Assembly (NCBI GenBank): GCA_963969345.1
Contig: OZ017769.1
Coordinates: forward strand, 7,877,725-7,941,724
Source: Turbatrix aceti
Lineage: Eukaryota > Nematoda > Chromadorea > Rhabditida > Panagrolaimidae
Length of the DNA: 64,000 bases
Direction of reading: 5' to 3'
A program made the position numbers and the translations under genes. Below are positions 34,934 to 45,997 of the stretch, piece after piece (position 1 is the first letter of the stretch; each line of letters begins with the position of its first letter). The notes under the pieces are model-generated. The model was given only the letters and a program-made list of their open reading frames with translations, was not told where the DNA came from and ran no database searches.

Positions 34934-35521
34934 CTCCCACCCAAGGTGTTGCATTCTGTTTGTTTTAGGCAAGCAAGCAAGCATAGCTCGTAGGCAACAT
35001 GTGTCGTGCTTCTTTTGATTTTACGTAGGCAAACATCCTGCCTATCGACACAGGTTGTTAGGCAGCTGCTAAATACACAGGTGTTTAGCTAGCAGCTGTT
35101 AACGACACATCTGCTTGCTCTTCTCAAAAATTAGCATGCGCGACCAAGCAGGCGCTTGCATTTCTCACATTATTCTCCAAAGTTGGAAATTTGACTAGAA
35201 AAACTGCTTGCAGAATCGAACTTTTTTCCCTGTAAACTCCTTTTGTTTCATTCTATGTCTTACTGTTTATTATTTTCCCAAATTCTCCCACACAGGTTGT
35301 GTCGAAAGCACATGCCAATTTTTGAGAAGAGCAAGCAGATGTGTCGTTATCTAAGCACCTGCTTAGCAATCCATCGTTCTCTGACCGTTGGCAAGCAGGT
35401 TGTGTGCATTCAAATTTTTGTAGCAAACTATGCAAGCAGCGATGTTTAGAACAGCTCATTGCACATGTTTATTCGAAATTTCAAATTGTCCGCACACAGA
35501 ATGCAACACCTTGCTCCCACC
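34934..35521. mobile_element. hAT-like foldback MITE with perfect 8-bp target duplication
   Basis: The element spans 34942-35513 and is flanked by CTCCCACC at 34934-34941 and again at 35514-35521. The ends are perfect inverted repeats of 18 bp (CAAGGTGTTGCATTCTGT). A second long inverted match lies inside: ACGACACATCTGCTTGCTCT at about 35103 and its complement at about 35330, so the element can fold on itself. It contains many GCAAGCAAGC-like motifs and no ORF. An 8-bp duplication with ends starting CAAGG is the hallmark of the hAT superfamily. It must have been moved by a transposase encoded elsewhere. The perfect duplication suggests recent insertion. Confidence 0.85.
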
Positions 35522-35546
35522 TTCCACATCCAAAACATCAAAACAA

Positions 35547-35584
35547 AAAACCAATGACAGTTTATAGTGTCTGTCATTGGTTTT
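35547..35584. repeat. Perfect 14-bp hairpin
   Basis: AAAACCAATGACAG, 10-nt loop TTTATAGTGT, then CTGTCATTGGTTTT. An exact palindrome just beyond the foldback element. It could be a tiny element remnant or a structured RNA; no poly-T terminator follows. Confidence 0.6.
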
Positions 35585-36182
35585 AGTGTGTGCCTGATAC
35601 CGTTTTTTTCCAACATGATATGATAGTGATGAGCATCGTGATGTGATAGTGATATTACGATGATATCACGTTGATATCATGATCAATCCAATTTTTATGT
35701 AAGATTTTTTAAAAATTGAATTATGGATATTCGGATTTTGACTTGTTTTTTCACAGAGTTGTTCGCGGCTCACCAAATTGCTCCTGCTAATAACATACCT
35801 CCAATTTTCATTTCTGGCTTTTCCAGTCGATCTAAAATCTTCAGTCGGTTAGATTTTATGCCTTTATTACAATGGCTTTTTTCGCAGGTTGAGGCAAGCA
35901 AATACGTAAACATTTCAACAATAGAAATTTATTAAACAATAGTTCTTTTGCGTGATCAACGTGAAATAGAAATCGTCAATTACAGTAGCTAAAGAAAACC
36001 TAAGCATAGTCCTCATCGGAGCATTCAACTGTAGGAAATTGCAAAATTGTGCACAAATGGTTATTTCTGCAGCTGATCAGACCAGTGCAACGCGGCCTCC
36101 GACGCCGAAAAAAAAAATTAAGCAGTAAACCTGATAGGTGGTTATATTTTCATAACCAAAAACGAATTCGGGTCTGGACGTA

Positions 36183-36608
36183 TTGCCATGGCTCCGACTG
36201 CCTTCCTACTCTCATCCGCGATCCGGTCACTGCATAGCGCGGTGGTTTTTGTCTGCTCCCTTTCGGGCCTCGACCGGTGCACCACTCTTTGAACGACCAG
36301 GGAACAGCGGACTCCTCCACCGAACCCTTGTCGACGCAACGCTTGACCTGGACGGACGATTCAACATAGGAGCGACAGCCGCAGAACCCCACGACTCAGC
36401 CCATCCGCCGAATTCTGCCACCAAGAAGCTGGTTTACAAGCGCTGCTCGCCACAACGCCCGGCGGCTGCTGACCTCCAGTGCTTGCTTATGAACAATCCG
36501 CTTTCCCCCGTGTTTCATCCTGTTTCGAGTCCACCTGCCTTGAATTCCACCAAAAACGGTGCAAAAAATTTTACCAGAAAGCTCAAAATGTCTTTTTTCG
36601 ATTGGTAA
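36183..36608 (+). CDS. Hypothetical coding exon ending in MSFFDW, source of a duplicated 3' end
   Basis: An open frame (no in-frame ATG at the start; probably a 3' exon) reads through LVDATLDLDGRFNIGATAAE and ends KLKMSFFDW-stop at 36606-36608. It is locally GC-rich against an A/T-rich background. From 36422 on, the sequence is repeated at 39866. Between copies the frame is preserved: one 3-nt deletion and one silent T/C change in the serine codon of MSFFDW, with divergence rising after the stop. That supports this frame as coding in at least one copy. Two antisense frames are also open (36150-36392, 36227-36424) but lack this support. Family not recognised. Confidence 0.45.
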   Translation: MPWLRLPSYSHPRSGHCIARWFLSAPFRASTGAPLFERPGNSGLLHRTLVDATLDLDGRFNIGATAAEPHDSAHPPNSATKKLVYKRCSPQRPAAADLQCLLMNNPLSPVFHPVSSPPALNSTKNGAKNFTRKLKMSFFDW

Positions 36609-36637
36609 AAGTCAGAAATCGTGAAAAAGGATCTTCT
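36422..36637 (+). repeat. Dispersed duplication, copy 1
   Basis: About 210 bp nearly identical to 39866-40080, beginning CCAAGAAGCTGGTTTACAAG and running past the MSFFDW stop into GGATCTTCTG. Only the 3' part of the upstream reading frame is included in copy 2. Confidence 0.85.
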
Positions 36638-37072
36638 GGCTACAAAAATGCCTTGAATGCCAGCAAAGTCGACTTTTATGTCAGAGGAACATTGCGTTTA
36701 ACTCTTTTTCGATACTCTCAACGCGACTATTTTTCATTGCTGCGAATTGTCATCAAATTTTATTACGCGGATTGCTTTTTCAATTCCTTCCATTTCGTGT
36801 TGTTTAGGATTTTGTCTGCCTTATCATGTCGAGTCTCGACGCTTTGCACAAATCCCTCCTGCCTGCATTGTTTGCCTGCAATATAGTTTGCCTGCATTGA
36901 TCACGTTCATGACGCTTTGTTGCATTCTGTTTTCTTGTCTTGGCGAGTTCGATTTTTGCGTAATCGAATGCGCGCATCGATCTCATTTTTTTAAATCGCA
37001 CACTCGTAGATTTTTTTGATGACCGTTATCCATGCGTGTGTTCAGTAATTATGACAGTGCTTACGTAATACG

Positions 37073-37695
37073 TTTAGGCATTTGCTCATCATGCTGTGTT
37101 ATCATCACAGGGTGATGATGTGAATTGTGCCGAAAAAAATGTGGGTGAAAATAAATTTCTAATCATTCTTTCAGGTGTAAATATAATTTTGTGAGTTTTT
37201 ATAATGTGGGAAGGGAAAAAAAAAATATTTTTTTTTTTTGGTTTTATTTCGTGCGCGCGTTTTTTTGATAAGTTTTGTTCTCGTCGGTTTTTTTGTTTTC
37301 TCCTTGTTGCGTTCTCTCCCTCCACTGCGGCAAAGAAACCATTGATTGAATGTTGAGCGTTCGATAGGTTGTCTGATGAATTTATGCGACCAATTGATCA
37401 GTTTTATTTTTTATGTGCGTGACTCGTCATTTTTTTTGGACTGGTGTATTCGTGATTCCCTGTATTCCCGCTAGTATATTCTTAGGCATTTGCTCATCAT
37501 GCTGTGTTATCATCACAGGGTGATGATGTGAATTGTGCCGAAAAAAATGTGGGTGAAAATAAATTTCTAATCATTCTTTCAGGTGTAAATATAATTTTGT
37601 GAGTTTTTATAATGTGGGAAGGGAAAAAAAAAATATATTTTTTTTTTTTTGGTTTTATATATCGTCGGTTTTTTTGTTTTCCCCTTGTTGCGTTG
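37073..37695 (+). repeat. Tandem direct duplication, about 408-bp period
   Basis: A roughly 175-bp block starting TTAGGCATTTGCTCATCATG recurs at 37481, followed in both by a poly-T/GGTTTTAT segment and GTCGGTTTTTTTGTTTTC. The block holds TTATCATCACAGGGTGATGA, a small palindrome. The second unit is shortened. No ORF; could be a local duplication or solo terminal repeats of a lost element. Confidence 0.8.
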
Positions 37696-38236
37696 TTGTT
37701 TTAATTAAAATTTTTTATCCAAATAATTTGTACGCGAATATATTTACTTTTGTTACCTGAAGAGTATTTAAACGTTGTGTTGTGTCTTTTATAATAAATG
37801 ACAAATGTTACGAAGGTGGATGGTCAGTATTGACCCTATTATATTGGTTTTATCGTTTTATGGAATTATGATGTGAAAAGTCTTATTTTTAAACTATTTC
37901 AGATTTCAGCTGGATGTGTGCGTGAAATATTAGGATATTTTTTTGTTCATATTTTTTACATTGCTGGTTTTCATGTGATAAATAGGTTAACTTTGGCTGA
38001 ATCAGTCAAGTAACCCGTAAATATGTTTTATTTTAAAACGGGTGTTTATGGATGATGAATTTTTCTTTGTAATAATAAACGTCAATTGTGTGATTTTGGA
38101 ATGATATTATTTGCAATTTAATATCTCACATTATTATATGTTTTATGTTTTAAGGACTAGTAGTAGTCAGAGGTTGTGATTATTTTGTGACTGTTGAGTT
38201 CGTAGGATGCGGCACGGATGGAAAAAATAAAATACC

Positions 38237-39147
38237 TCAAGTAAAAAAAGAAAACAGACCCTGATACAAGCTCTGAAAAATACATTTATTTCCGTATTCA
38301 AGTGTTTGTTTTTTACCTTTGTAGGTAGTTTCTTTTCTATTTGTGATTGTGAGGCGTTGGTGTGGTTTGACGTAAGTAACGTTATTATTGCCTTGAGCGA
38401 TTTGCCGATCTTGGTAACCAATTCCGGGGTAGCGATGTCCTTGGTCAATATGATGGTTGCCGGGTAACACATTTGGTACACAACTAGGAATGCCTGGATA
38501 ACCATTCATCTGGCGCGGCTGGTACAAATGATTTGGCGTATACAAAATACCCTGACCGCCGTGAGGATAGTTTCCTTGCAAGCTTTGGAAAGGTAATACG
38601 ACTAGTTGGTTACCTGAAAATTCTCCTCTTTGTGATAAACCAATGTTGTTAAGCAGCCTACCCCTAGTCACGCCAGTGTGGTTGATGGAGGAATGAGGTT
38701 GACGATTTGACCTGCCAATGACGGAAGAATGAAGTTGCACGTCTATAATTTTTTCCGAAGTTTTTTTTCATCTCATCTGTTATGGGCCTCACCTGGACGA
38801 ACCCTGCTGTTGTCGTAGGGGGTTGGTCGTTGACCTACAATGCTACGATGATTTTGAGAATCACCGTTTCCTCCAACGTTGTTGGAGGTGCCAGAAGTAT
38901 TTGCAGTACCTTGCGGGGCAGCCTGAATTAAAGGTATATAAATTTATTATAAACGAGTTTATCTTACAGTTTTTTTCAGATAACGATTGAAGACGAATGA
39001 AAATCGTTTCCTGTCGATCGGTTTGTTAAGAATTACGGAAAGACGGCGCATGGCTTCTTGTCGATCATATTCCTCGTTAGCACATCCCCGCATTACTTCC
39101 TCGAGATCAGGTCTACTCCATTGCACCTGGAGTCTGAGTGATGTCAT
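38237..39147 (-). CDS. Unrecognised 271-aa protein, three exons
   Basis: Exons 38968-39147, 38793-38922 and 38237-38742 join in phase to 272 codons (donors GTAAGA and GTGAGG; acceptors AATTCAG and ATTATAG). The first exon encodes a charged helical module of about 60 residues (VQWSRPDLEEVMRGCANEEY, then YDRQEAMRRLSVILNKPIDR) that looks like a small helix-turn-helix or helical-bundle fold. The other exons are low complexity, rich in Asn, Gln, Gly, His and Arg, with repeated PG/YPG motifs. There is no signal peptide or membrane helix. The last 25 codons are doubtful: a GTAAAA site and an AATAAA-like sequence near 38282 suggest either a further intron or earlier termination. A TATA-like CATATAAACG lies about 155 nt upstream. 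It might be a nuclear regulator or transposon-derived protein, but I cannot assign a family. Confidence 0.6.
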
Positions 39148-39865
39148 AGCCGATTGATTATTGATAAAAAAAGTGATTACTGAACGGTTTTTGTGACTGC
39201 AGACGCGTGTTTTCAATAACATTGCCCTCTCATTATGTTTTCTCTCAAGTGCATTGTCTCTCAGAACAGGTGAATAATCGTTTTTTTCCGTTCTGACGTT
39301 TATATGTCACATCACAGACATTCTTTTACATGTATTCATAACAATATTGCAGTTGAAAAAATAAACGTGCGTTCGTGCTAATTATTAGCACGCAAAATTA
39401 AATATGAGTACTATTTACCTTCAATGTTTTTTACTTCGATTTTCTGGCATTTGTTATTATTTCTTCGGTTTTTTTATCTTTTCGATGTGTGCCATTTATT
39501 ATGACGCAATCAACAATATGCATTGTTGGGTTTTATATACAAAAAAAATTAGTTTACATGCAATAAAAAAGCACCTTTTATCACTCGGTGCAAGCTTCAT
39601 GCATGAACAGTGATTGATTTGTTTCTTGCGCTCGGTGCAATCGTCATGTATGAACAGATTGCTTTTTTTATTATACATCGATCAGTTATTATGCATCGAT
39701 CAACTCCCTTTTAAACGATAATGGGTAGTTCGTCTGTCATTTTATCTCTTTCTGACGTCTCTGTCCGTCATTTGTCCGACCGATGATAACGTCTGTCTGA
39801 CATCTGTTTACGCAACATCAGATCGGTACTTGAGTGTCGCAACTTTTAAGGTCCTACTGGCTGCC

Positions 39866-40080
39866 CCAAGAAGCTGGTTTACAAGCGCTCGCCACAACGC
39901 CCGGCGGCTGCTGACCTCCAGTGCTTGCTTATGAACAATCCGCTTTCCCCCGTGTTTCATCCTGTTTCGAGTCCACCTGCCTTGAATTCCACCAAAAACG
40001 GTGCAAAAAATTTTACCAGAAAGCTCAAAATGTCCTTTTTCGATTGGTAAAAGTCAGAAACAAAAAAAAAGGATCTTCTG
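39866..40080 (+). repeat. Dispersed duplication, copy 2 (truncated MSFFDW coding end)
   Basis: Second copy of 36422-36637. It keeps the open frame to the same MSFFDW stop but lacks the 5' coding portion. Upstream sequence is unrelated, so it is probably a pseudogene fragment or an exon acquired by duplication. Confidence 0.8.
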
Positions 40081-40526
40081 ACACTTTTGGCTGCTTGATT
40101 ACGATTATTTTCAAGCAGCCGACGAAGAATTGCAAGTGCTAGTTACGTCAAAAATAAATTCAATATTTTATAATTATTTAGTTTTTGTTCATTCCGTGAC
40201 GCAAAAATGCTCGAAATGTCTTCAAAACCGATTATGCCCCCGAGTTGTTCTGCGTGTTGCCCCTCAGACTCGTCGAACGAGCGGTAATTCGCTGCATTCC
40301 CGTCTCGACTCCAAAAAACACGGTGGAATGCACGCGTGTGACCTCTGTGAGTAATAATCAGGGCGTGGAGGGGCCCATCCCGAGAGACACAACTTCTGCG
40401 TCCATCATCATAAAAAAAAACATTTTATAGAGTGTAGTAGCTATTTCAGGCGCAGGTTCAGCTTCGATAGTGGAGAAAGAAAAGAGATCGCGGTGGGCAA
40501 GGAGGAAAGGGAGGGAACCGGGACGA

Positions 40527-43500
40527 CTACAAGGTGTGCTGCTCCTTCTCGGACTTGGTCTTCTGGTCGGAGCCGGTGCCGGTGGCGTTGTCGTTGTCGT
40601 CCAACTCGTCGTCGTCGTCGTCGCTGGACATGGATTCGAGAGCCTCCTTATCGACGTATTTGTAGTTGGCGGCGATGAGAATAAAAACGCCGACAACGAT
40701 AAACATGAGAAAAGCGTAGAAGAAAAACTCGAGGGCAGCGTCGGTGAAGAGTCTCGAGCCGGAGATTCCCATGTCGATGACGTTGCCGAAGAAGGTCGTC
40801 AGCAGCCACATGGCCTGAAAGAGGTCACGTGTGAGGGGGTCACCTGAGCCGGGTCGACTCAATCATAGATAAAATCTTCGGCTCAGGGTAAAACGCAAAT
40901 TGGCCCTGACAGCATCTGTCCAGCGAAGCGAACAAAAAACCTGTTTACCTCGCGGTAAACAACAACATCCCAAATTAGCGTGAAATTCCAAGAAAAGAAA
41001 AAAGACGTACCTGAAGGACACTCTTCATGTTGGGCGCAGCCTGGGAGTACGAGAACTCAAGACCGGTCACGCTGAACAGAACCTCGCCAAGCGTGATGAC
41101 GAAGAACTGCGGCAGCTGCCAGAGCACGGAGACGCTGTTGCATTGCACGACTTTGCGCAGCTCAACGAGATCCCGATCCGTAGCGAGGTGAAGCACGTGG
41201 GCTGCGCCGGTTTCGGCCAAGAGTTCCCTGCAAAGAGGGTTGAAATCGAAAACGGTTGGAATGTGATAGGCATGCGCAACACCGGGTCGGGACCAAACAG
41301 GTTAAGGGCAAAAAACAAATCGTTGATTGATAAGTTTTAAAAATACCGTGATCGTAAATAAGTTGTGACACGGAACCAAAACAACGGGCAAAAAGTGTTT
41401 TAGCGTGATGCGATTGTGAATTCAGAAAAATTCCTGAGTGTTTTTTTGGGGCAAATTACGTACGTTAATCGAATTTAGAGCGAATTAGATTCAAAGAAAA
41501 ATTTTAAAAATGTCTTGAAGAGAAAATTATTTTAAAATGTGCAAACAAATTTTTTTTTAATGAAAATTTATAAATTTTTTTATCATAACAATTTTTTTAG
41601 ATGAAAAAGGAAATTATCACTTCAAAAAAATTTTCGTCAAAGGATGCAGATCCCCAACAATCAAAAAAAACCTGAAGACCTGCATTTTTTGTTTTTCATC
41701 ACCATTCCTGCGCAGGTGTCAATAATTAGTCATCTATGGTGTTTGCGTAAACCAGTTCACGATACGATAGCGATTGCGGTCATTAACTGGGGTTCTATCA
41801 CACGCGTGGACAAGGGTCCCCTCCAGGAATTCTTGAAAACTGGACTTACAGGTAATTATTGCACGCAGACACGTTGCGTACCGTACAACCGATGCCATAA
41901 CGGATTTGGTAATCCTGTGAGCTGATAATTGCGGGTTGTATGTGTATGGTTTGGTTGCGGAAAACAGGCTTGAATACACGCACTTTCTGGTTGTTGTCAA
42001 GCACGACTACATCCGATCCGATGAGAGGAGATTCGTCGGAAACGAGAATATACAGGTCCGTCTGGCCGTTTGATGCCCTTTTTAGGCTATACGGAAACAC
42101 GCTGAAAGAAAAGACAACAATGTCACGTGACCTTTGGAGTTGGTTGGTTGCACTACTATTTTCGGGGCCATTAACGAAGGGTAACGGTCCCGGGAAACCG
42201 CCGCCGAGCACGTTCGCTTCAGAGCAGCCACGTAGTTCGTGCACTTTGCGTTCCCTCTTGTTTTTTATATTTTCAGTTTTATTTTTTAGTATTACCCCAA
42301 CGATTTGTTGTTTATTGTTTCGATCCATCGATTAATTTTCCTTTTTGGCGAAGGAATCAAATCAGCTGACATTGTTCGATCGCGATGATGAGAAAAAATT
42401 GTGCACCGCGAACGAACGCTGATGCGATTTTCCATCCATCCCCTCACGTTGAATATTTTTTTTGATTTTTGTTTGATTTTTGTGCGAAAAAGAAAAAAGG
42501 TAAGGACTGCTTTACGAAATATACGTCCAGTCCAACGTGTCCCTGAAGAAGACGCAAAGACTCATCTGCGCATGGCAGTCGTCGTCAAATTGCACTACCA
42601 TCACAAAAACAGGGTCTTTGTCTACTTTTTTTTGGCGTCCAGAAATGTTCCTTCCCCTTGAGTGCCTCCGAAATATTCGACATTCGACATTTGACAGAGG
42701 AGACAAAAACTCACCTCACGGAAGACTCGGAGCCGCCGATAACGTACGCTTCGTGCTCGGGTGTCAGGGTCACGGTGGTCACCTTGTCGTCGCCGTCGGC
42801 GGTGATGTCGACGCTCCCAAAGGGCATTGCGTGTTTTCCAGAGTCAAAAACTGTGCCGTTGAGCTTGATCGGTCCTCCGAAGACCTGAACGTCGACCATG
42901 CCGGGTTGCGGGGGCTGCTCCAGGGTCCCGTTGATGTGGAGCTGTAGGAAACCGGCTATGACGAAGGCCAGAGCAGCTAGGATACCTCCTGCTGCCATTT
43001 TTCGGAGAGGAGTGACGGCCACGCAGCGCCGGACCGCCGGGTAGATGAACGCCTCAAAAATAGGAACCATGATAAGGACGATGAGCGGGTTGAAAGTCGT
43101 CATCTGGTCTGGCAGGATCGTAAAAGGCCCGACCCGACCGTCCATCTGGCTCGCCTGGAGCACCCAGGTCGAGCCCTGCTGGTCGAAGAGGGCCCAGAAG
43201 AAGACGACCGGCACGAAGAGCAGCGAGACGGCTAGCAGAGATTTTACGCCTGCGATCAGGGAGTCCGAGTAGGCAGGTGACGCGTAGTCCACCCAGTGAG
43301 TTGCCTTGTCCTGGCGCCGAACGACGGCCTCGGCCTTGCCACGGGCAGCGTGCCCGATGCACTTGATGACCTTCCAGACGACATTGCCCCTCCCGGCGGG
43401 CTTGATCTTGTAGAAACGCCAGCCGCAGAGGAAGATGATGAACGCGAGGAACATGAGCACGCCCGGCACGCCGAAGGCCAGCGGGAAGCAGTACGGCGAG

Positions 43501-44385
43501 CCAAAGCAACTCACGCGTCCTCGGAAAATGGGGGTCAACAAAATGGCCAGCAGACTGCCTCCGTTGATGGCGAAGTAGAAGAAGGAGAAGAACTGGGCAC
43601 GCTGGTTGGTCTGGTGCTCGCTGAACTGGTCGGCTGCAAACGCGGACACGCAGGGTTTTATGCCGCCGGTCGAGAGCGCGATCACGGTGAGTCCGGTGAA
43701 GTCCAGCGCGGCCTGGAAGCCGTAGGACAGGTAGGGAATAGCGCCGACCGTTAACAACGCGTGGCCCATGACGTAGCACAGCGAGACCCAAAGAATGACC
43801 CTGAACGGCCCGAAGTAGTTATCAGCCGCGATGGAGCCCAGCAGAGGGGACAGGTAGGCCAGAGAGACAAATCCGTGGTACAAAAACTTGGCGGTGGAGT
43901 TGTCAAAGTGGTGCTGGTAGATGAAGTACATGATGAGGACTGCGCGCATGCCGTAGAAGCTGAAGCGCTCGCAGAACTCGTTTCCGAGCATGAAAAACAC
44001 AGCCCGGGGGTACGAGCGAACGGATGCGATGAGACTCGTCGGCTCCGGGGTCGTCGGGGCGCCATCTTCGCCGCTCCGGGATTGAGGGTCGCCCTCACGG
44101 ACAGGGGACACCGAAGAAGGCATGGCGATCGAAGCGTCTAGCGAGGCGCCTCTCGAACGATTCGAACGGGAAGACGGCGGACGCGGAGGCGAATCTAGCA
44201 CGAGGAGGGGTTCGGCAGCGGCGGGTTGAAAACGCGCACTCGGGCGACGATCGTCAGCTGCTGAAAACGGTAAACTCTGTTAGAGTCCGAATAAATGAAT
44301 GAATAAAACTATAGTACAACCACCACCACCACCATCACCAACGGGCGCCCGGTGGTGGTGGTAGCGGTGTTGGCTGTGATGACAT
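40527..44385 (-). CDS. slc15a1 / pept-1: Proton-coupled oligopeptide transporter (SLC15/PEPT family), five coding exons
   Basis: A 781-aa POT-family transporter that imports di- and tripeptides with protons across the plasma membrane. Exons: 44343-44385, 42715-44260, 41850-42101, 41011-41227, 40527-40814; the total is 782 codons. The family motif ExxERFxxYG is present as EFCERFSFYGMRAVL, the helix-2 histidine in LYHGFVSLAYLSP, and the PTR2 signature FFYFAINGGSL. Also conserved are GGIKPCVSAF, PLAFGVP, FWALFDQQGSTWVLQAS and PDQM. The large extracellular insert before the last helices is partly encoded by exon 3. The last exon gives the final helix and an acidic tail (SSDDDDDELDDND). The N-terminus is unusually long and Pro/Ser-rich. 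The 43-nt first exon (MSSQPTPLPPPPGA) is the least certain part: it uses a GTTGGT donor but joins in phase. Internal starts, e.g. MPSSVSPV at 44123, are possible. Confidence 0.92.
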
Positions 44386-44641
44386 TGTGCAGCGTTGTTG
44401 TTTCCCTCACACAAAAAAACAACGGTGCAGAAGAGAAGCGGGCGGAGCACGCGTGCACGTGGAAAACCGCCCATGGACTGCTCCCGTCAAGGGCCTGGGA
44501 CTGGGACTGGGGGGCATGGGACACCTGATTCCGTTAACTCCCCGCGCGTCATTCTAATTTAAATCTCTCTGCAGAAAATAATCTGTACGATGCAACTGCT
44601 CGCAGATATTGCGTAGTGGATCACGTCAGATCGATGCAACA

Positions 44642-44690
44642 ACGCCAGCGCCAGCGCCAGCACCAGCACCAGCACCAGCGCCGCAGGGCT
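44642..44690 (+). repeat. CAGCGC/CAGCAC hexamer repeat
   Basis: About eight units of CAGCGC or CAGCAC just upstream of the transporter start. Low-complexity frames on both strands (Pro-Ala or Leu-Ala-Leu runs) come from this array. Confidence 0.75.
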
Positions 44691-44892
44691 CTGAACGCAG
44701 CACGTCGTCGTCGCCGCCGCATCTTCGAAGCTCCTCTGATCCCGTTTACCCAGCGCTATCAAAAAACATTTCATTTCATCGGGGGAAAGAGGTGGAGACG
44801 CCACCATGTGAATCATCTTCCATATTCCCCCTGGCGGATAGCATTGACCAGCCAGACGGTGAGGCAGCAGGCAGGACTGCGCTGAGGGGTCC

Positions 44893-45990
44893 TCAGCCGT
44901 CCCTTTTCCCCTCAAGCAGTTTGCACAGCCGTTGTTCCCTGCTTGAGACGTCCAGCGATCCAGGGAATGCTTTCTCGGGGGTCTCTTGAGTCTGAGACGA
45001 ACCAAAAAAGGCTTCAAAAAGCCCAAAGTTCGCTTTTGACCGTTTTTTTTAGGGTTTTCTTACTTTTTGAGGTCTCGAAGCGATTTTAGTTATCGAAGCG
45101 ATTTTTCCGGTTCAAAACAACTTTTTTACCCCAAAATCAACCGTATCCCGGCTAAAACTTACGCCGTCGATTGGAAGCCACGGTAATAGTGTTCCCAGCC
45201 ATGGCAAAGTAGTACGAAGAAGCTGCGCGCTGTAGCGAGCGACTGGGGTGGGGTCTGGCGCTGTCAGGAACGTGAACGAGACCACGGAGACGACGATGGC
45301 GATGACGATGACGGCGACGGCGCGGAGCTTCCTCTTCCTCTTCGCCACCACCTCGGAGAAAGAAGTTGCGAGCGCGGATGAGTTGAGTCGAGAGCAGGAG
45401 AATCCTGAAATTCTTCGGGGCGGCGAAAAGAAAAGTGGCCTTTGGACTTGGGGACTCGTGGCCCTCCTCCTCCTACTCGTCGCTAATGGAGTCTTCCCGT
45501 CGCGATCATCCTCTGTTTCCTCCTTCGAGGTGGAAAAGAAGAAGACATCAGAGGAGAGAGGGGGGCAGGAGAGGGCAATTATTGCATCCACGCTGCCGCA
45601 ACCGCAGCGGAGGAAAAAGCGAGCTCCGAGACAGACGCCCGGCAACTGACGCGCACCAGACTTGACAGCTCCGTGGCCCAAGGCCAAGGCCAATGCCCCA
45701 CAGCTTCGGGATACGGTAGGGGAAAGATCGCGTGCCCCAACGCACCGGAAGGCACCGACCCTACTGAAAATACCAATACCCCAAGTTGGGGGCCAAAGAG
45801 GGGAGCACAGTGCTCGGCAGCCTGCACGAAAGCCGGGCCGGAAGCGCGCGGACATCTCAGCCTTCCGCCGTCGGCTAAAAGGCGGACTCGACTGTTTACG
45901 GAGGGCGGGGGACGAGGAAGAGCTGCAACAACAGCAACTTGGATAACAGTCCAGTTTGTCTGCCGGCATCGTCTGATGCGTGCGTGCCAT
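44893..45990 (-). CDS. Doubtful two-exon gene with one membrane helix
   Basis: A 276-codon open frame from the ATG at 45990 ends at a GTAAGT donor (45157-45162). A CTCAG acceptor at 44992 joins in phase to 33 more codons and a stop. The frame is Arg/Ser/Pro-rich, with a basic stretch (KRKRKLR) before a hydrophobic segment (AVAVIVIAIVVSVVSFTFLT), like a signal anchor. The plus strand is also open over much of the region (45248-45649), and composition alone could produce both frames. No family is recognised. Treat as a hypothesis. Confidence 0.3.
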
Positions 45991-45997
45991 TTTGGAC

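Noticed and set aside
42537..42947. Plus-strand ORF over the transporter exon
   Set aside because: Antisense shadow of the conserved transporter reading frame.
43054..43791. Second minus-strand frame of 245 codons inside the transporter
   Set aside because: Same-strand +1 shadow of the transporter exon; Arg/Leu-rich with no family features.
45248..45649. Plus-strand 133-codon ORF with a Leu-rich segment
   Set aside because: Competes with the longer minus-strand frame; no good start codon or splice context; kept only as a caveat there.
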